A stretch of 64,000 nucleotides of DNA from Micrococcaceae bacterium Sec5.8 (lineage in GTDB: Bacteria > Actinomycetota > Actinomycetes > Actinomycetales > Micrococcaceae): contig CP143429.1 of the NCBI GenBank assembly GCA_039636775.1, forward strand, positions 2,108,001-2,172,000. The letters are read 5' to 3'. This document shows, one piece after another, positions 38,801 to 47,207 of the stretch (its first letter is position 1; each line of letters starts with the position of its first letter). A program made the position numbers and the translations under genes. Below the pieces are notes generated by a model. It was given only the letters and a program-made list of their open reading frames with translations, ran no database searches and was not told where the DNA came from.

Positions 38801-38826
38801 TGGCCGGCACCCTCGGGTGCCGGCCA
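38801..38826. terminator. Terminator after rpsT, possibly shared with holA
   Basis: An 11-bp perfect stem (38801-38811 and 38816-38826) closes on CTCG, 30 bases past the rpsT stop. It also lies beyond the convergent holA end. Confidence 0.8.
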
Positions 38827-38910
38827 CTTCCAGTTAAGCCACCGTATACGCCTCCGGTCGAGTGCAGGCCGCGCCCGCCAGGATCGGCCCCGGCCGGGGG
38901 CAGGCCCTCC

Positions 38911-39924
38911 TCAGCGGCGCACCGACGTCGCAATCACCGTGACGGCATGTTCGACGGCGTAAACCGGGTCCCGGGAGAGGCCCTTGACCTGGGCGTCCGC
39001 CTCGGCGGTCACCTGAATGGACCGGACCAGGCCCTCGGGAGTCCAGCGCCGCACCTCCCGCTGCGCCTGTTCCACCAGCCAGGGCTGCATGCCGAGTTGC
39101 TTGGCAATCTGGGACGAGGAGCCCTGGGCGCCGGCGACCTTGGCGAGGGTGCGGAGCTTCGCGGCCAGCGCCGCGACGAGAGGAACCGGGTCCGCGCCCG
39201 TATCGAGGGCGTGGCGCAGGGTGGACAGTGCCAGCGGGGCGTTCCCGGCCATCGCGGCATCGGCTACCTTGAAAGCCGAGGCTTCGACCCTGCCCCCGTA
39301 ATACCGGTCCACCATGGCGGCGTCCACGCCGGTGGCGGCATCGGCGATGAGTTGGCTGCAGGCGGCGGCAAGTTCAGCCAGGCTTGCGCCGACGGCGTTG
39401 ACGAGGGCGTGCACGGCATCCGGCTCGATGCGCCGCGATGCGGCCCTGAACTCGGTCGTCACGAACGCTATCTTGTCGGCATCCTTCTTCAGCGGCTGGC
39501 AGTCCACCACCGGCCAGCCGCCGGCTTTGATGGCGTCCAGCAGCTTCTTACCGCGCACGCCCCCGCTGTGGCGGAAGACCAGCACAGCGTCCGGCTCGGG
39601 ACCGGTGAGATACTTCAGCCCGTCGGCCAGGAACGCATCGTTCATACCCTCGAGGCCTTCCACTTCGATGAGCTTTTGCTCGCCGAACAGGGACGGGCTG
39701 ACATTCATGGCGAGGGAACCCGGCTCGTAGCTGCCGGCGTTGAGCCGTGTTACTTCGACGTCCGGGGCTGCGGCACGGACCTGTGCCCTGATGCGATCCA
39801 TGGCGCGGGATCCCAAATAGTCTTCCGGCCCGCCGACCAGCACGACGGCGGCCGGGGTCACATCCCGCCAGGTGGCGGTATTCGCCGCCGCGGGCCGGGC
39901 GCGTGGGGTCTGGGCAGCAGCCAC
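38911..39924 (-). CDS. holA: DNA polymerase III subunit delta
   Basis: The delta subunit (337 aa) opens the beta clamp in the clamp loader. The protein has the AAA-like fold with the degenerate nucleotide site and features VVLVGGPEDYL and LNVSPSLFGEQKLIEVE. GTG 39924 has GGGAGGA upstream. The start lies 67 bases inside the end of comEC, a longer overlap than usual. The order comEA-comEC-holA is standard. Confidence 0.93.
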   Translation of the reverse strand: MAAAQTPRARPAAANTATWRDVTPAAVVLVGGPEDYLGSRAMDRIRAQVRAAAPDVEVTRLNAGSYEPGSLAMNVSPSLFGEQKLIEVEGLEGMNDAFLADGLKYLTGPEPDAVLVFRHSGGVRGKKLLDAIKAGGWPVVDCQPLKKDADKIAFVTTEFRAASRRIEPDAVHALVNAVGASLAELAAACSQLIADAATGVDAAMVDRYYGGRVEASAFKVADAAMAGNAPLALSTLRHALDTGADPVPLVAALAAKLRTLAKVAGAQGSSSQIAKQLGMQPWLVEQAQREVRRWTPEGLVRSIQVTAEADAQVKGLSRDPVYAVEHAVTVIATSVRR

Positions 39925-41828
39925 TGAGGTTTCCTCCCGGAAGGTTGTTTGCAGGTTCTAAGCCTGCCACGGCCTGGACGGTGCACCAAGCCGGAGCGGT
40001 GCCCACACAGGGTTGTTCCGCCAGGGTGGGGAGGCAGCATCCGGTCGAGCAGCGCCACAGCCCGTTCATGGGCGGCACGGGCCAGCCCCACCGTCCGGGC
40101 AGGGTGGCAGCCCAGCCAGCAGGCGCCGAGGGCGGCAGCGGAGAAGAGCGTCATCGTGGCCACGCCGACGGCGCCTGCCGGCCAGGGCAGGACAGCGCCG
40201 GGCAGGCCGGCGAAGAAGCGTGCGATTCCGCCCACCCCGTTGGCGAAGGCGGCCGCGACGGCCAGCGGCACTGCAGCGAGGGCAGGGGCCAGAGCGGCCA
40301 GCGGCACAGCCGCCGTTCCCAGCAACGTCACAGGGGCGACAAGGACAGCAGCAGCAATGTTGGCGGGCAGGGCATAGGCCGAAAATTGCGGCTGCAGCAA
40401 GACGATCACGGGGCCGCAGAAAGTCTGTGCAGAGAGCGGAACCGCTACTCCGGCCGCCGCCCACCGCGGCACCCGCTCCGGAAACCAGCCCAGAATTGCC
40501 CTGCCTGTTATCACGATGCCGAGCGTTGCAAGGACAGAGAGCAGGAACCCGAAGCTGATGGCCAACGCCGGTTGCGCCAGCACAAGTCCTGCCACTGCGA
40601 GGCACAAGAGGCTCAGCCCCCGTCCAGGCCGGCCTCCGGCCAGGGCCACGAGGCCAATAGCGCCCATCAGCGCGGCGCGCAGCACGCTGGCGTCCGGGCC
40701 AACCATCAGGACGAACAGGCCCAGCCCGCCCAGGCACAGGACCGCGGTCACTGCACGATTGAACCGCAGGCTGCGCGCGCCCAGCAGAAAGGCACCCAGA
40801 ATGATGCTGCAGTTTGCGCCGCTGACTGCCGTCAGGTGGGTCATTCCGACCGTCTTCATGGCAGTGTCAAGGTCCGGATCTACGGAGCTGGTGTCACCGG
40901 TGACCATGCCCGGAAGGAGCCCGCGGGCATCTCCCGCGTACTGCCCGGCGGCAGCGGAGAACCGTCTCCGGAGCTCCAGTGGGCCGTGCTGCCAGGGCCC
41001 GGGCTGACCGATCGCGAGCGGCACGGAACTTGCCGAGAGGACCGCCGCTTCAGCCTGGCCGGGTCCGGGGGGTTTGAGCTTGCCGGTGGTCCGGATCCGG
41101 ACACCGGGGTTGACATGCTCCCAGTCGGCGCCTCCCAGCACCAGCAACCGGGCAGGCGCGCGTACCCGGTGGGCGTCGAAGGTCATTTCGATCATGGTGG
41201 CAGGCACGGCCCAGCGGTCCGATAGCCCGGAACGTCCGGGAGCCGTGAGCCGCCGCGGCGCCCCCGAGACCTCCACCTCCACTGCCACGGTGTGGCCTCC
41301 GGCGGCGGCAGCGGACACGGCCTCCTCGTTCCCCGCGGCGGATTCGGCGGCGGCATGCCCGGCCGTCGCCGCGGCGAGAAGCAACGCCACCGCCAGCGTT
41401 GCGAGGAAACTCCGCCGGGCCGGACCACCGGTTTTCCGTCTCCTCCAAGCGGACCCTGCCCGGAGCAGGAGGACTCCCGCCCCTGCCAGGAAGCTCAGGC
41501 CGAGCACCGCCAGCTGCGCCGGATTTAAGTGGGGCGCAGCCGCGGCCGTGGCCCAGACCAGCACCGCCGGAGGAACCAGGCGGACGTCCGTCCTGCGCAG
41601 CAGGTGCTCCCGGCTCCCGTGGGACCGGGTCGGGCCCGGAAGAGACTCGATGAGGTCCCTGAGCCGCCCACGGCGTGGGCGCTGCCCAAGAGGCCCCAGC
41701 GGTCCAAGCGACCCCAGCGGCCCGGGGGGCCCGGGTTGTGGCAGCGCGTTCTCTGCCCCCGGGTCGTTGCCGGGACTGCGGCCAAGGGCTGCGTCAATGT
41801 ACTGCTGCCAGCGGCTGGCCTGTTCCAT
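39858..41828 (-). CDS. comEC: ComEC/Rec2-type competence channel protein without nuclease domain
   Basis: A polytopic membrane protein (656 aa) of the DNA uptake channel family. The N-terminal part holds the DUF4131/OB-like region. The Competence domain (about residues 290-570) has many helices and TAVSGANCSIILG. Many ComEC proteins have a C-terminal metallo-beta-lactamase-like domain with HxHxDH; here the protein ends in a basic tail with no such motif. ATG 41828 has GGGAG upstream. The end overlaps holA by 67 bases. Confidence 0.86.
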   Translation of the reverse strand: MEQASRWQQYIDAALGRSPGNDPGAENALPQPGPPGPLGSLGPLGPLGQRPRRGRLRDLIESLPGPTRSHGSREHLLRRTDVRLVPPAVLVWATAAAAPHLNPAQLAVLGLSFLAGAGVLLLRAGSAWRRRKTGGPARRSFLATLAVALLLAAATAGHAAAESAAGNEEAVSAAAAGGHTVAVEVEVSGAPRRLTAPGRSGLSDRWAVPATMIEMTFDAHRVRAPARLLVLGGADWEHVNPGVRIRTTGKLKPPGPGQAEAAVLSASSVPLAIGQPGPWQHGPLELRRRFSAAAGQYAGDARGLLPGMVTGDTSSVDPDLDTAMKTVGMTHLTAVSGANCSIILGAFLLGARSLRFNRAVTAVLCLGGLGLFVLMVGPDASVLRAALMGAIGLVALAGGRPGRGLSLLCLAVAGLVLAQPALAISFGFLLSVLATLGIVITGRAILGWFPERVPRWAAAGVAVPLSAQTFCGPVIVLLQPQFSAYALPANIAAAVLVAPVTLLGTAAVPLAALAPALAAVPLAVAAAFANGVGGIARFFAGLPGAVLPWPAGAVGVATMTLFSAAALGACWLGCHPARTVGLARAAHERAVALLDRMLPPHPGGTTLCGHRSGLVHRPGRGRLRTCKQPSGRKPQWLLPRPHAPGPRRRIPPPGGM

Positions 41829-41840
41829 GCCGGGGCTCCC

Positions 41841-42692
41841 TCAGACCCGGACCAGCGGCAACAGGGCTGCGAGCATCTTCTCGCCGACACCGTCCACGGC
41901 GTCCAGTTCTTCCACCCGCTGGAAACGACCGTGCTGGCCGCGCCAGTCCACAATCCGCTGGGCCAGCACCGGCCCGACGCGCGGCAGGGTGGCCAGTTCC
42001 TCCACGCTGGCGGTGTTCAGGTTAATCTTCCCGGCAGCGGTCGGGCGGGCACCGGACGCCGGTCCGCCTCCAGCGGCCGCATCACCGGCCGGAGCGGTTC
42101 CGTTCGGAACAGTTTCGCCCTGCCGCGGCACCAGGATTTTCTGTCCGTCCTCGAGGACGGCCGCGAGATTGAGCTGGCCCGGATCGGCATCCGGGGAACC
42201 ACCTCCCGCCGCAGCGATGGCCTCGTGCAGCCGGCTCCCCGGCGGTAATTCCACGACGCCGGCCCGGACCACGGCACCGGCCACGTGCACGATGATCCTT
42301 CCCGTGGCGGGCGGCGATGACATGACGGGATCGGGTACGGGATGGGAATCCGGAACGGGCCCATCGCCGTCCGCTGCGATGCCGGTAGAACTTAGCGGGC
42401 CGATATCCGTGGGGGCGTGCGCCGCCTGCCACCAGAACCAGCCGAGCAACACTGCGCCAATCAGGCACAGCACTGCGGCGGGGCGGGCCCCGGTGCGCCA
42501 CCTAAGGCGGGGACCGCGGTGGACTGGCGGGTCGCCGGGTTCCGGCCCGGGCGGAGGTGCAGAACCGGAGCCCAGCGGCGGTATGGAGAGCAGGCCGGGA
42601 TCTGTTCCGGGGCCGGCTACGGCAGCGGACAGCCTGCGCGCGGCATGGCCACCTCCGCTGCTGGCTGGGTATCCCGGATCGTGGCGCGGCAT
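41841..42692 (-). CDS. comEA: ComEA-type helix-hairpin-helix DNA-binding protein
   Basis: A membrane-anchored DNA receptor of the competence machinery (283 aa). A Pro-rich cytoplasmic segment is followed by one membrane helix (about residues 70-90). An SLBB domain (about 125-185; VHVAGAVVRAGVVELPPG) and a C-terminal HhH region (INLNTASVEELATLPRVGPVLAQRIVDWR) complete it. The stop lies 12 bases before comEC, so they are co-transcribed. Confidence 0.9.
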   Translation of the reverse strand: MPRHDPGYPASSGGGHAARRLSAAVAGPGTDPGLLSIPPLGSGSAPPPGPEPGDPPVHRGPRLRWRTGARPAAVLCLIGAVLLGWFWWQAAHAPTDIGPLSSTGIAADGDGPVPDSHPVPDPVMSSPPATGRIIVHVAGAVVRAGVVELPPGSRLHEAIAAAGGGSPDADPGQLNLAAVLEDGQKILVPRQGETVPNGTAPAGDAAAGGGPASGARPTAAGKINLNTASVEELATLPRVGPVLAQRIVDWRGQHGRFQRVEELDAVDGVGEKMLAALLPLVRV

Positions 42693-42815
42693 GCGCCCAT
42701 CCTACGAAGCGCCGGCAGCGCCCCTCGGGGTCGAGGTGTCCTATGTGGATACCGCGGGATACGGCGGCAGCAGGCCACCGGCCGGTGGGGCCAGGACGCC
42801 GGCCGGGAGGCCGGG

Positions 42816-43811
42816 CTATATCCCGGCGGATGGCTCCGGATCCGCGGTAGGCGTGGTCTCCCCGACAACCACAGCAAGGACACCGAGTCCGGCGTGGGCA
42901 GCCAGCACGGCGGGCAGCGCGCTGATTTGAACGGGCGGACTTCCGGGAACCGCAGCGGCCAGCTCCAGAGCCAGCTGGTCGGCCTCGGCGGGGTTGCCGA
43001 AATGGTGGACCGCAAGCCTGGCCAGCCCCGCCGGGCGGCTGGCGGCGTCGGACACGGCGATCTCCTGGAGCCGTGCGATGGCTTTCGCCGCGGATCGAAT
43101 TTTCTCCAGCGGCACCACCTTGCCGTCCTCGACCGCGAGGAGGGGCTTGATGGCGAACATGGTGCCCCACATGGACGCCCCCGCTCCGATCCGTCCGCCG
43201 CGGCGCAGCTGTTCGAGGCTCGGCACGTAAAAGTAGACCCTGGTTCGGGCCAGCTCCTGCTCGGCGGCCGTCCTAACCTCTGCCGCCGCTCCGCCGCCCG
43301 TGGCTGCGCGGACGGCGCTTTGGACGCCCATGCCCAGTGCCATGCCGACGGTCCGCGAGTCAATGACTTCCACGGGGATGCTCACCCGGGCAGCGGCCAG
43401 CCGGGCTGAGTCGACAGTTCCGGACAGTTCCCCGGAGATGTGGACCGAGACGACAGCATCAAAGCCCAGCCGTTCGGCAGCCAGGTAGGCCTGCTCGAAC
43501 TGGCCGGGGGAAGGCCGCGAGGTCTTGACCGGCTTACCGCTCGCCAGAGCCAGCGCGATGGTGTCGGTGATGTCGTCCTCACCCTCGCCGTAGATCTCCG
43601 CTCCCACCATCACCGGCATCGGGACGACGGCAAGGCGCCCACCGCCGGAGACGGCGCGGACCCAGTCGGCCGGCAGTGCCGCAGCGGAGTCCGTGACCAC
43701 GGCCGTGCGGACCACGGCGGGGCTGCTGCCGGGGGCAGCGGACCGGGGCTGGCGTAAGCCGCCGAGGCGCCCCTTGAGCCACGGCCACCCTGCGGCCTCG
43801 CGATCGGGCAT
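42816..43811 (-). CDS. DegV family fatty acid-binding protein
   Basis: A DegV/FakB-like protein (331 aa) that binds a fatty acid for phosphorylation by the FakA kinase. The family start VVTDSAAALPADW, the serine-rich lipid head contact TSRPSPGQFEQAY and SVHISGELSGTVDSA are all visible. ATG 43811 has AAGAGG six bases upstream. No fakA gene is adjacent. Confidence 0.88.
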   Translation of the reverse strand: MPDREAAGWPWLKGRLGGLRQPRSAAPGSSPAVVRTAVVTDSAAALPADWVRAVSGGGRLAVVPMPVMVGAEIYGEGEDDITDTIALALASGKPVKTSRPSPGQFEQAYLAAERLGFDAVVSVHISGELSGTVDSARLAAARVSIPVEVIDSRTVGMALGMGVQSAVRAATGGGAAAEVRTAAEQELARTRVYFYVPSLEQLRRGGRIGAGASMWGTMFAIKPLLAVEDGKVVPLEKIRSAAKAIARLQEIAVSDAASRPAGLARLAVHHFGNPAEADQLALELAAAVPGSPPVQISALPAVLAAHAGLGVLAVVVGETTPTADPEPSAGI

Positions 43812-43856
43812 GCGGAACCTCTTGCTCTCTGCTGTAGCTCTCGAACACGCGGTACG

Positions 43857-43888
43857 GTCCGGCCGCCGGGAGACCCCGGCGGCCGGAC
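43857..43888 (-). terminator. Terminator after leuS
   Basis: A perfect 14-bp stem (43857-43870 and 43875-43888) with an AGAC loop lies 20 bases past the leuS stop. It separates leuS from the degV gene. Confidence 0.8.
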
Positions 43889-43907
43889 CAACGGGCGGTC
43901 TGCCCCG

Positions 43908-46445
43908 CTAAGCCGGGACGATGTTGACCAGTTTAGGCGCCCGCACAATGACGGTGCGGATGCCCCGGCCATCGAGGGCACGCTGGACATTCTCCGAGCC
44001 CAGCGCCAATTCCCGCAGCTCGTCCTCGCCGATCTCCGGGGAGACGTCGAGCCGGTCACGGACCTTGCCCTGCACCTGGACGACGGCGGTGACGGTGTCC
44101 TGCACCAACAGGGCGGGGTCGTGGGCGGGCCAACCGGCATTGGCCACCGAGGCGGGGTGCCCCAGCACGTTCCAGAGATCCTCTGCCGTGTAGGGCGCGA
44201 AGAGGCTCAGGATGACCGCGACAGCCTCGACGGCTTCGCGGACCGCCGGATCGGCCCCGCCCGCTCCGGTGCCTGCATCAATACTCTTGCGGGTCGCGTT
44301 GACGAGCTCCATCAACTTGGCCACGACCACATTGAACTTGTTGTGCTCCAGCAACGCTTCGGCGTCGGCGATCGTGCGGTGCGTGACCGTACGCAAGGCA
44401 CGGTCGCCCGTCGCGAAGTCGACGCCCGGAGCGCTGGCAATGTCCTGGCCCAACCGCCAGGCGCGGGCCAGGAACTTTGCAGCACCCGACGGCGAGACGT
44501 CCGCCCAGTCGACGTCGTCCTCCGGCGGGGAGGCGAAGATCATGGTGAGCCGGACGGCGTCGACGCCGTACTTGTCCAACTGCTCGCCGAGGTCCACGCC
44601 GTTGCCCAGGGACTTGCTCATGGCTTTGCCGCCGTTGAGCACCTGGCCCTGGTTCAGGAGTGCACTGAAGGGCTCGTCGGCGTCGATCATGCCGAGGTCG
44701 TGGATGACTTTGGTGAAGAACCGCGCATAAAGCAAATGCAGGATGGCGTGCTCCACGCCGCCCACGTACTGCCCCACCGGCATCCAGTCATTGATCTTTT
44801 CCGGATCGAACGGGCCATCCGTGTACTGGGGCGAGACGAAACGCAGGAAGTACCAGGAGGAATCCACGAACGTGTCCATGGTGTCCGTGTCCCGCCTGGC
44901 CGGGCCGTGGCAACTGGGGCACTGAACGTTGACCCAGCTTTCGACGGCGGCCAACGGCGACGTGCCCTTGGGGGACAGGTCCTCGCCGCGCAGGTCCGCC
45001 GGCAGGGTGACAGGCAGCTGATCGTCCGGCACCGGGACTTCCCCGCAGGCAGGGCAGTGGATGATCGGAATCGGGGTGCCCCAGAAGCGCTGCCGGCTGA
45101 GCAGCCAGTCGCGCAGCCGGAAGTTCACGAATTTCTCGCCGGTGCCCTGCTGCCGCAGTATTTCGATGGCGGCCGGAATGGCTTCTGCCTTGGGCAGGCC
45201 GTCCAGGGCGCCGGAGTTGATCAGGGTGCCCTCGCCCGTCGTCGCCGTCCCGCTGACGGCGGGATCCTCCTCGCCGGTGTCCAGCACTGCCCGTACGGGC
45301 AGGTCGAAGGTGCGCGCGAAGTCGAGGTCGCGCTGGTCGTGGGCGGGGACGGCCATGATGGCACCGGTGCCGTAGTCCGCCAGCACGTAGTCGGCTGCCC
45401 AGACGGGCAGCTTCTCGCCGTTGAGCGGGTTGATGGCGTACCGGCCGGTGAAGACACCGGTCTTTTCCCGCTCGGTGGACTGCCGTTCGATTTCGGAGAG
45501 CGCCTTGACCTGTTCGCGGTAGGCGTCCAGGGCCCCGGCATGTTCCGCGGTGACCAGTTCGACGGCGATCGGCGCGTCGGCCGCGACGACAAAGAACGTC
45601 GCACCGTACAGGGTGTCGGGTCGGGTGGTAAACACCTGAACGTCCTTGGCAGGCTTGTCGGCGTCGGCGTCGGCCTCGATGACGAAGGTGACGTGCGCGC
45701 CCTCGGACCGTCCGATCCAGTTCTTCTGCATGGCCAGGACGCGTTCGGGCCAGTGCCCGCGCAGTTCGTCCATGTCCTCGAGCAGCCGGTCGGCGTAGTC
45801 GGTAATCTTGAAGTACCACTGGTTCAGGGACTTCTTGGTGACCTGTGTGCCACAACGCTCACAGGCGCCGTTGACTACCTGTTCGTTGGCCAGCACCGTC
45901 TGGTCCTTGGGGCACCAGTTGACGGGCGAATTTTTGCGGTAGGCCAGGCCGCGCTCGTGGAAGCGTTTGAACAGCCACTGGGTCCACCGGTAGTACTCCG
46001 GGTCGGACGTGTGGATCCGTCGGGACCAGTCGGCCGAGATGGCGTAGCGCTTGAACGACGCCGCCTGGGTGTCAATGTTGGCGTAGGTCCACTCGCTGGG
46101 GTGGGCGTTGCGCTTGATGGCCGCGTTCTCGGCGGGCAGGCCAAAGGAGTCCCAGCCGATCGGGTGCAGTACATCGTAGCCCTGCTGGCGGAGGTACCGG
46201 GCGACGACGTCTCCCATGGCAAACGCTTCGGCGTGACCCATGTGAAGATCGCCGGAGGGGTACGGAAACATGTCCAGAACGTACCGCCGCTCCTTGGAGC
46301 CGTCGTCGACGGGCGTGAAGACTTTGAGGTCTTCCCAGACCTGCGGCCATTTGGCTTCCATGGTCGCGAAGCTGTAGGCACCCTCTTCGGGGGCCCCGGC
46401 TGCCACTGCTGGTGTTCCGGTGTCTGTCTCCGGCTGAACGCTCAC
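43908..46445 (-). CDS. leuS: Leucyl-tRNA synthetase
   Basis: A class I synthetase (845 aa) that charges tRNA-Leu. The HIGH-type motif is HMGH in [15 protein letters not shown], the KMSKS-type loop is AMSKS in [13 protein letters not shown]. The CP1 editing domain lies between ([13 protein letters not shown]). GTG 46445 was chosen because GAAGAGG lies six bases upstream; longer frames start at ATG 46469 and TTG 46499 without such a site. A leader peptide with three leucine codons in a row and an attenuator hairpin lie upstream. Confidence 0.96.
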   Translation of the reverse strand: MSVQPETDTGTPAVAAGAPEEGAYSFATMEAKWPQVWEDLKVFTPVDDGSKERRYVLDMFPYPSGDLHMGHAEAFAMGDVVARYLRQQGYDVLHPIGWDSFGLPAENAAIKRNAHPSEWTYANIDTQAASFKRYAISADWSRRIHTSDPEYYRWTQWLFKRFHERGLAYRKNSPVNWCPKDQTVLANEQVVNGACERCGTQVTKKSLNQWYFKITDYADRLLEDMDELRGHWPERVLAMQKNWIGRSEGAHVTFVIEADADADKPAKDVQVFTTRPDTLYGATFFVVAADAPIAVELVTAEHAGALDAYREQVKALSEIERQSTEREKTGVFTGRYAINPLNGEKLPVWAADYVLADYGTGAIMAVPAHDQRDLDFARTFDLPVRAVLDTGEEDPAVSGTATTGEGTLINSGALDGLPKAEAIPAAIEILRQQGTGEKFVNFRLRDWLLSRQRFWGTPIPIIHCPACGEVPVPDDQLPVTLPADLRGEDLSPKGTSPLAAVESWVNVQCPSCHGPARRDTDTMDTFVDSSWYFLRFVSPQYTDGPFDPEKINDWMPVGQYVGGVEHAILHLLYARFFTKVIHDLGMIDADEPFSALLNQGQVLNGGKAMSKSLGNGVDLGEQLDKYGVDAVRLTMIFASPPEDDVDWADVSPSGAAKFLARAWRLGQDIASAPGVDFATGDRALRTVTHRTIADAEALLEHNKFNVVVAKLMELVNATRKSIDAGTGAGGADPAVREAVEAVAVILSLFAPYTAEDLWNVLGHPASVANAGWPAHDPALLVQDTVTAVVQVQGKVRDRLDVSPEIGEDELRELALGSENVQRALDGRGIRTVIVRAPKLVNIVPA

Positions 46446-46582
46446 TGCTGGCCTCTTCTGTTCTGTCATGCAACTCGTTGGGGGAAACTTCACGGTCAAG
46501 CTTCATTTTCCGGCAAGGCTTCCTGGTCCGCCCTGGCACCCCGTGCCGTGCAGCCGGCCGGGAAGGGCCCAGACACACAAAA

Positions 46583-46602
46583 GCCCCTCGACACGGAGGG
46601 GC
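46583..46602 (-). terminator. Attenuator terminator upstream of leuS
   Basis: Read on the minus strand, GCCCCTC and GAGGGGC (46596-46602 and 46583-46589) enclose a six-base loop and are followed at once by TTTTGTGTG. It is an intrinsic terminator 138 bases before the leuS start and 40 bases after the leader peptide, so full-length leuS transcription needs readthrough. Confidence 0.75.
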
Positions 46603-46645
46603 AGCCGCTCGGCAATCCGAGTACCTGTCGGGATGCCGGGCGGCT
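46603..46645 (-). promoter_or_regulatory. Leader hairpin overlapping the leuS leader stop
   Basis: Arms at 46631-46645 and 46603-46618 pair almost perfectly (one mismatch and one bulge). The first arm begins inside the leader stop codon; the second directly abuts the terminator stem. This placing fits a pause or anti-antiterminator hairpin governed by ribosome position. The alternative pairing is not worked out. Confidence 0.6.
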
Positions 46646-46670
46646 AGCTAAGCAGAAGGATTGCACGCAT
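46644..46670 (-). CDS. leuS leader peptide MRAILLLS
   Basis: A nine-codon ORF (ATG to TAG) encodes MRAILLLS, with leucine codons CTT CTG CTT in a row. It lies upstream of a hairpin and an intrinsic terminator before leuS, the layout of classical transcription attenuation. TAAAGT ends seven bases before the ATG, so the leader would be translated from a leaderless transcript. A scarcity of charged tRNA-Leu would stall the ribosome and raise leuS. It is too short to be trusted on coding evidence alone; the context carries the call. Confidence 0.75.
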   Translation of the reverse strand: MRAILLLS

Positions 46671-46677
46671 AGTGTCC

Positions 46678-46683
46678 ACTTTA
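46678..46683 (-). promoter_or_regulatory. -10 element of the leuS leader
   Basis: TAAAGT on the minus strand, seven bases before the leader ATG at 46670. The same hexamer and spacing precede the aldo/keto reductase gene. Confidence 0.5.
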
Positions 46684-46689
46684 GCGCCT

Positions 46690-47115
46690 TCCGCCGGATC
46701 CGGGCGAAACGGGAGCAGAGTCCCAGGACGGCGCTCCGGCGAGGGGAAGGCCCGCGGGGAATTCCAGCGGCGGCCAGGACTTCAAATCGTTACAAATTAA
46801 TCACTTGGAACCACAGCGTACTGACAGCTTCTTCTGATAGTAGAAATTGCGCACGGCGAAATGATAAGAGCGTAGTCATGCCCCTAGCCAAGTAGTTCGC
46901 TAAAGGACCTCAAGTAACCTTTCGCCTTTATGCAAGTACCTTTTCGGCTCCTGCCCTATTTACGTACAAGGTGCGGCACGACTGTGCTCAAGTGGGCCCT
47001 CGGCCTCAATTTTCGGCGTCTTGCCACGAGGGGTGAAGAGGAACACTATTCTCTCAAGATCTCGTGGGGGGATCCTGTGGGGGGATTCGCTAGGTCTCGG
47101 GTTGAGGAGCCTGAT
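46690..47115. other. AT-richer intergenic spacer between leuS and the RND operon
   Basis: About 430 bases without a recognised gene. From about 46780 the sequence is clearly richer in A and T than its surroundings, with several A and T runs. A 10-base direct repeat (GTGGGGGGAT at 47064-47073 and 47077-47086) lies near the end. I find no tRNA, insertion sequence or att-like repeat. The rightward promoter of the RND operon should be here. Confidence 0.6.
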
Positions 47116-47205
47116 ATGTATCTATTGCGTATTTTATCTCTGCATCAACTGATTCTTCTGCCTATGTGCCGCTCCGTGGCGCGCAGGCGCCAGGAATTGG
47201 GTTAG
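47116..47205 (+). CDS. Short upstream ORF before the RND operon
   Basis: A 29-codon ORF begins at ATG 47116 with a strong GAGGAG six bases upstream and stops two bases before the first permease ATG, in another frame. The predicted peptide is rich in leucine and isoleucine in its first half and basic in its second (RRRQELG end). The permease start has only a weak site of its own (AGGAA, 11 bases away), so the small ORF may couple translation or act as a regulatory leader. No family is recognised. Confidence 0.5.
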   Translation: MYLLRILSLHQLILLPMCRSVARRRQELG

Positions 47206-47207
47206 CC

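Noticed and set aside
46446..46690. A T-box riboswitch upstream of leuS
   Set aside because: No T-box core sequence is visible, and the Leu-codon leader plus terminator explains the region better.
44121..46895. A 924-aa frame on the plus strand opposite leuS
   Set aside because: It is a shadow of leuS produced by high GC codon use; it has no domain, and leuS is certain. The same reasoning removes long antisense frames over qcrB, the second RND permease, glpD and leuA.
46930..47205. A 91-codon protein upstream of the RND permease
   Set aside because: The long version has no ribosome site or recognisable features; only the last 29 codons have a strong Shine-Dalgarno.
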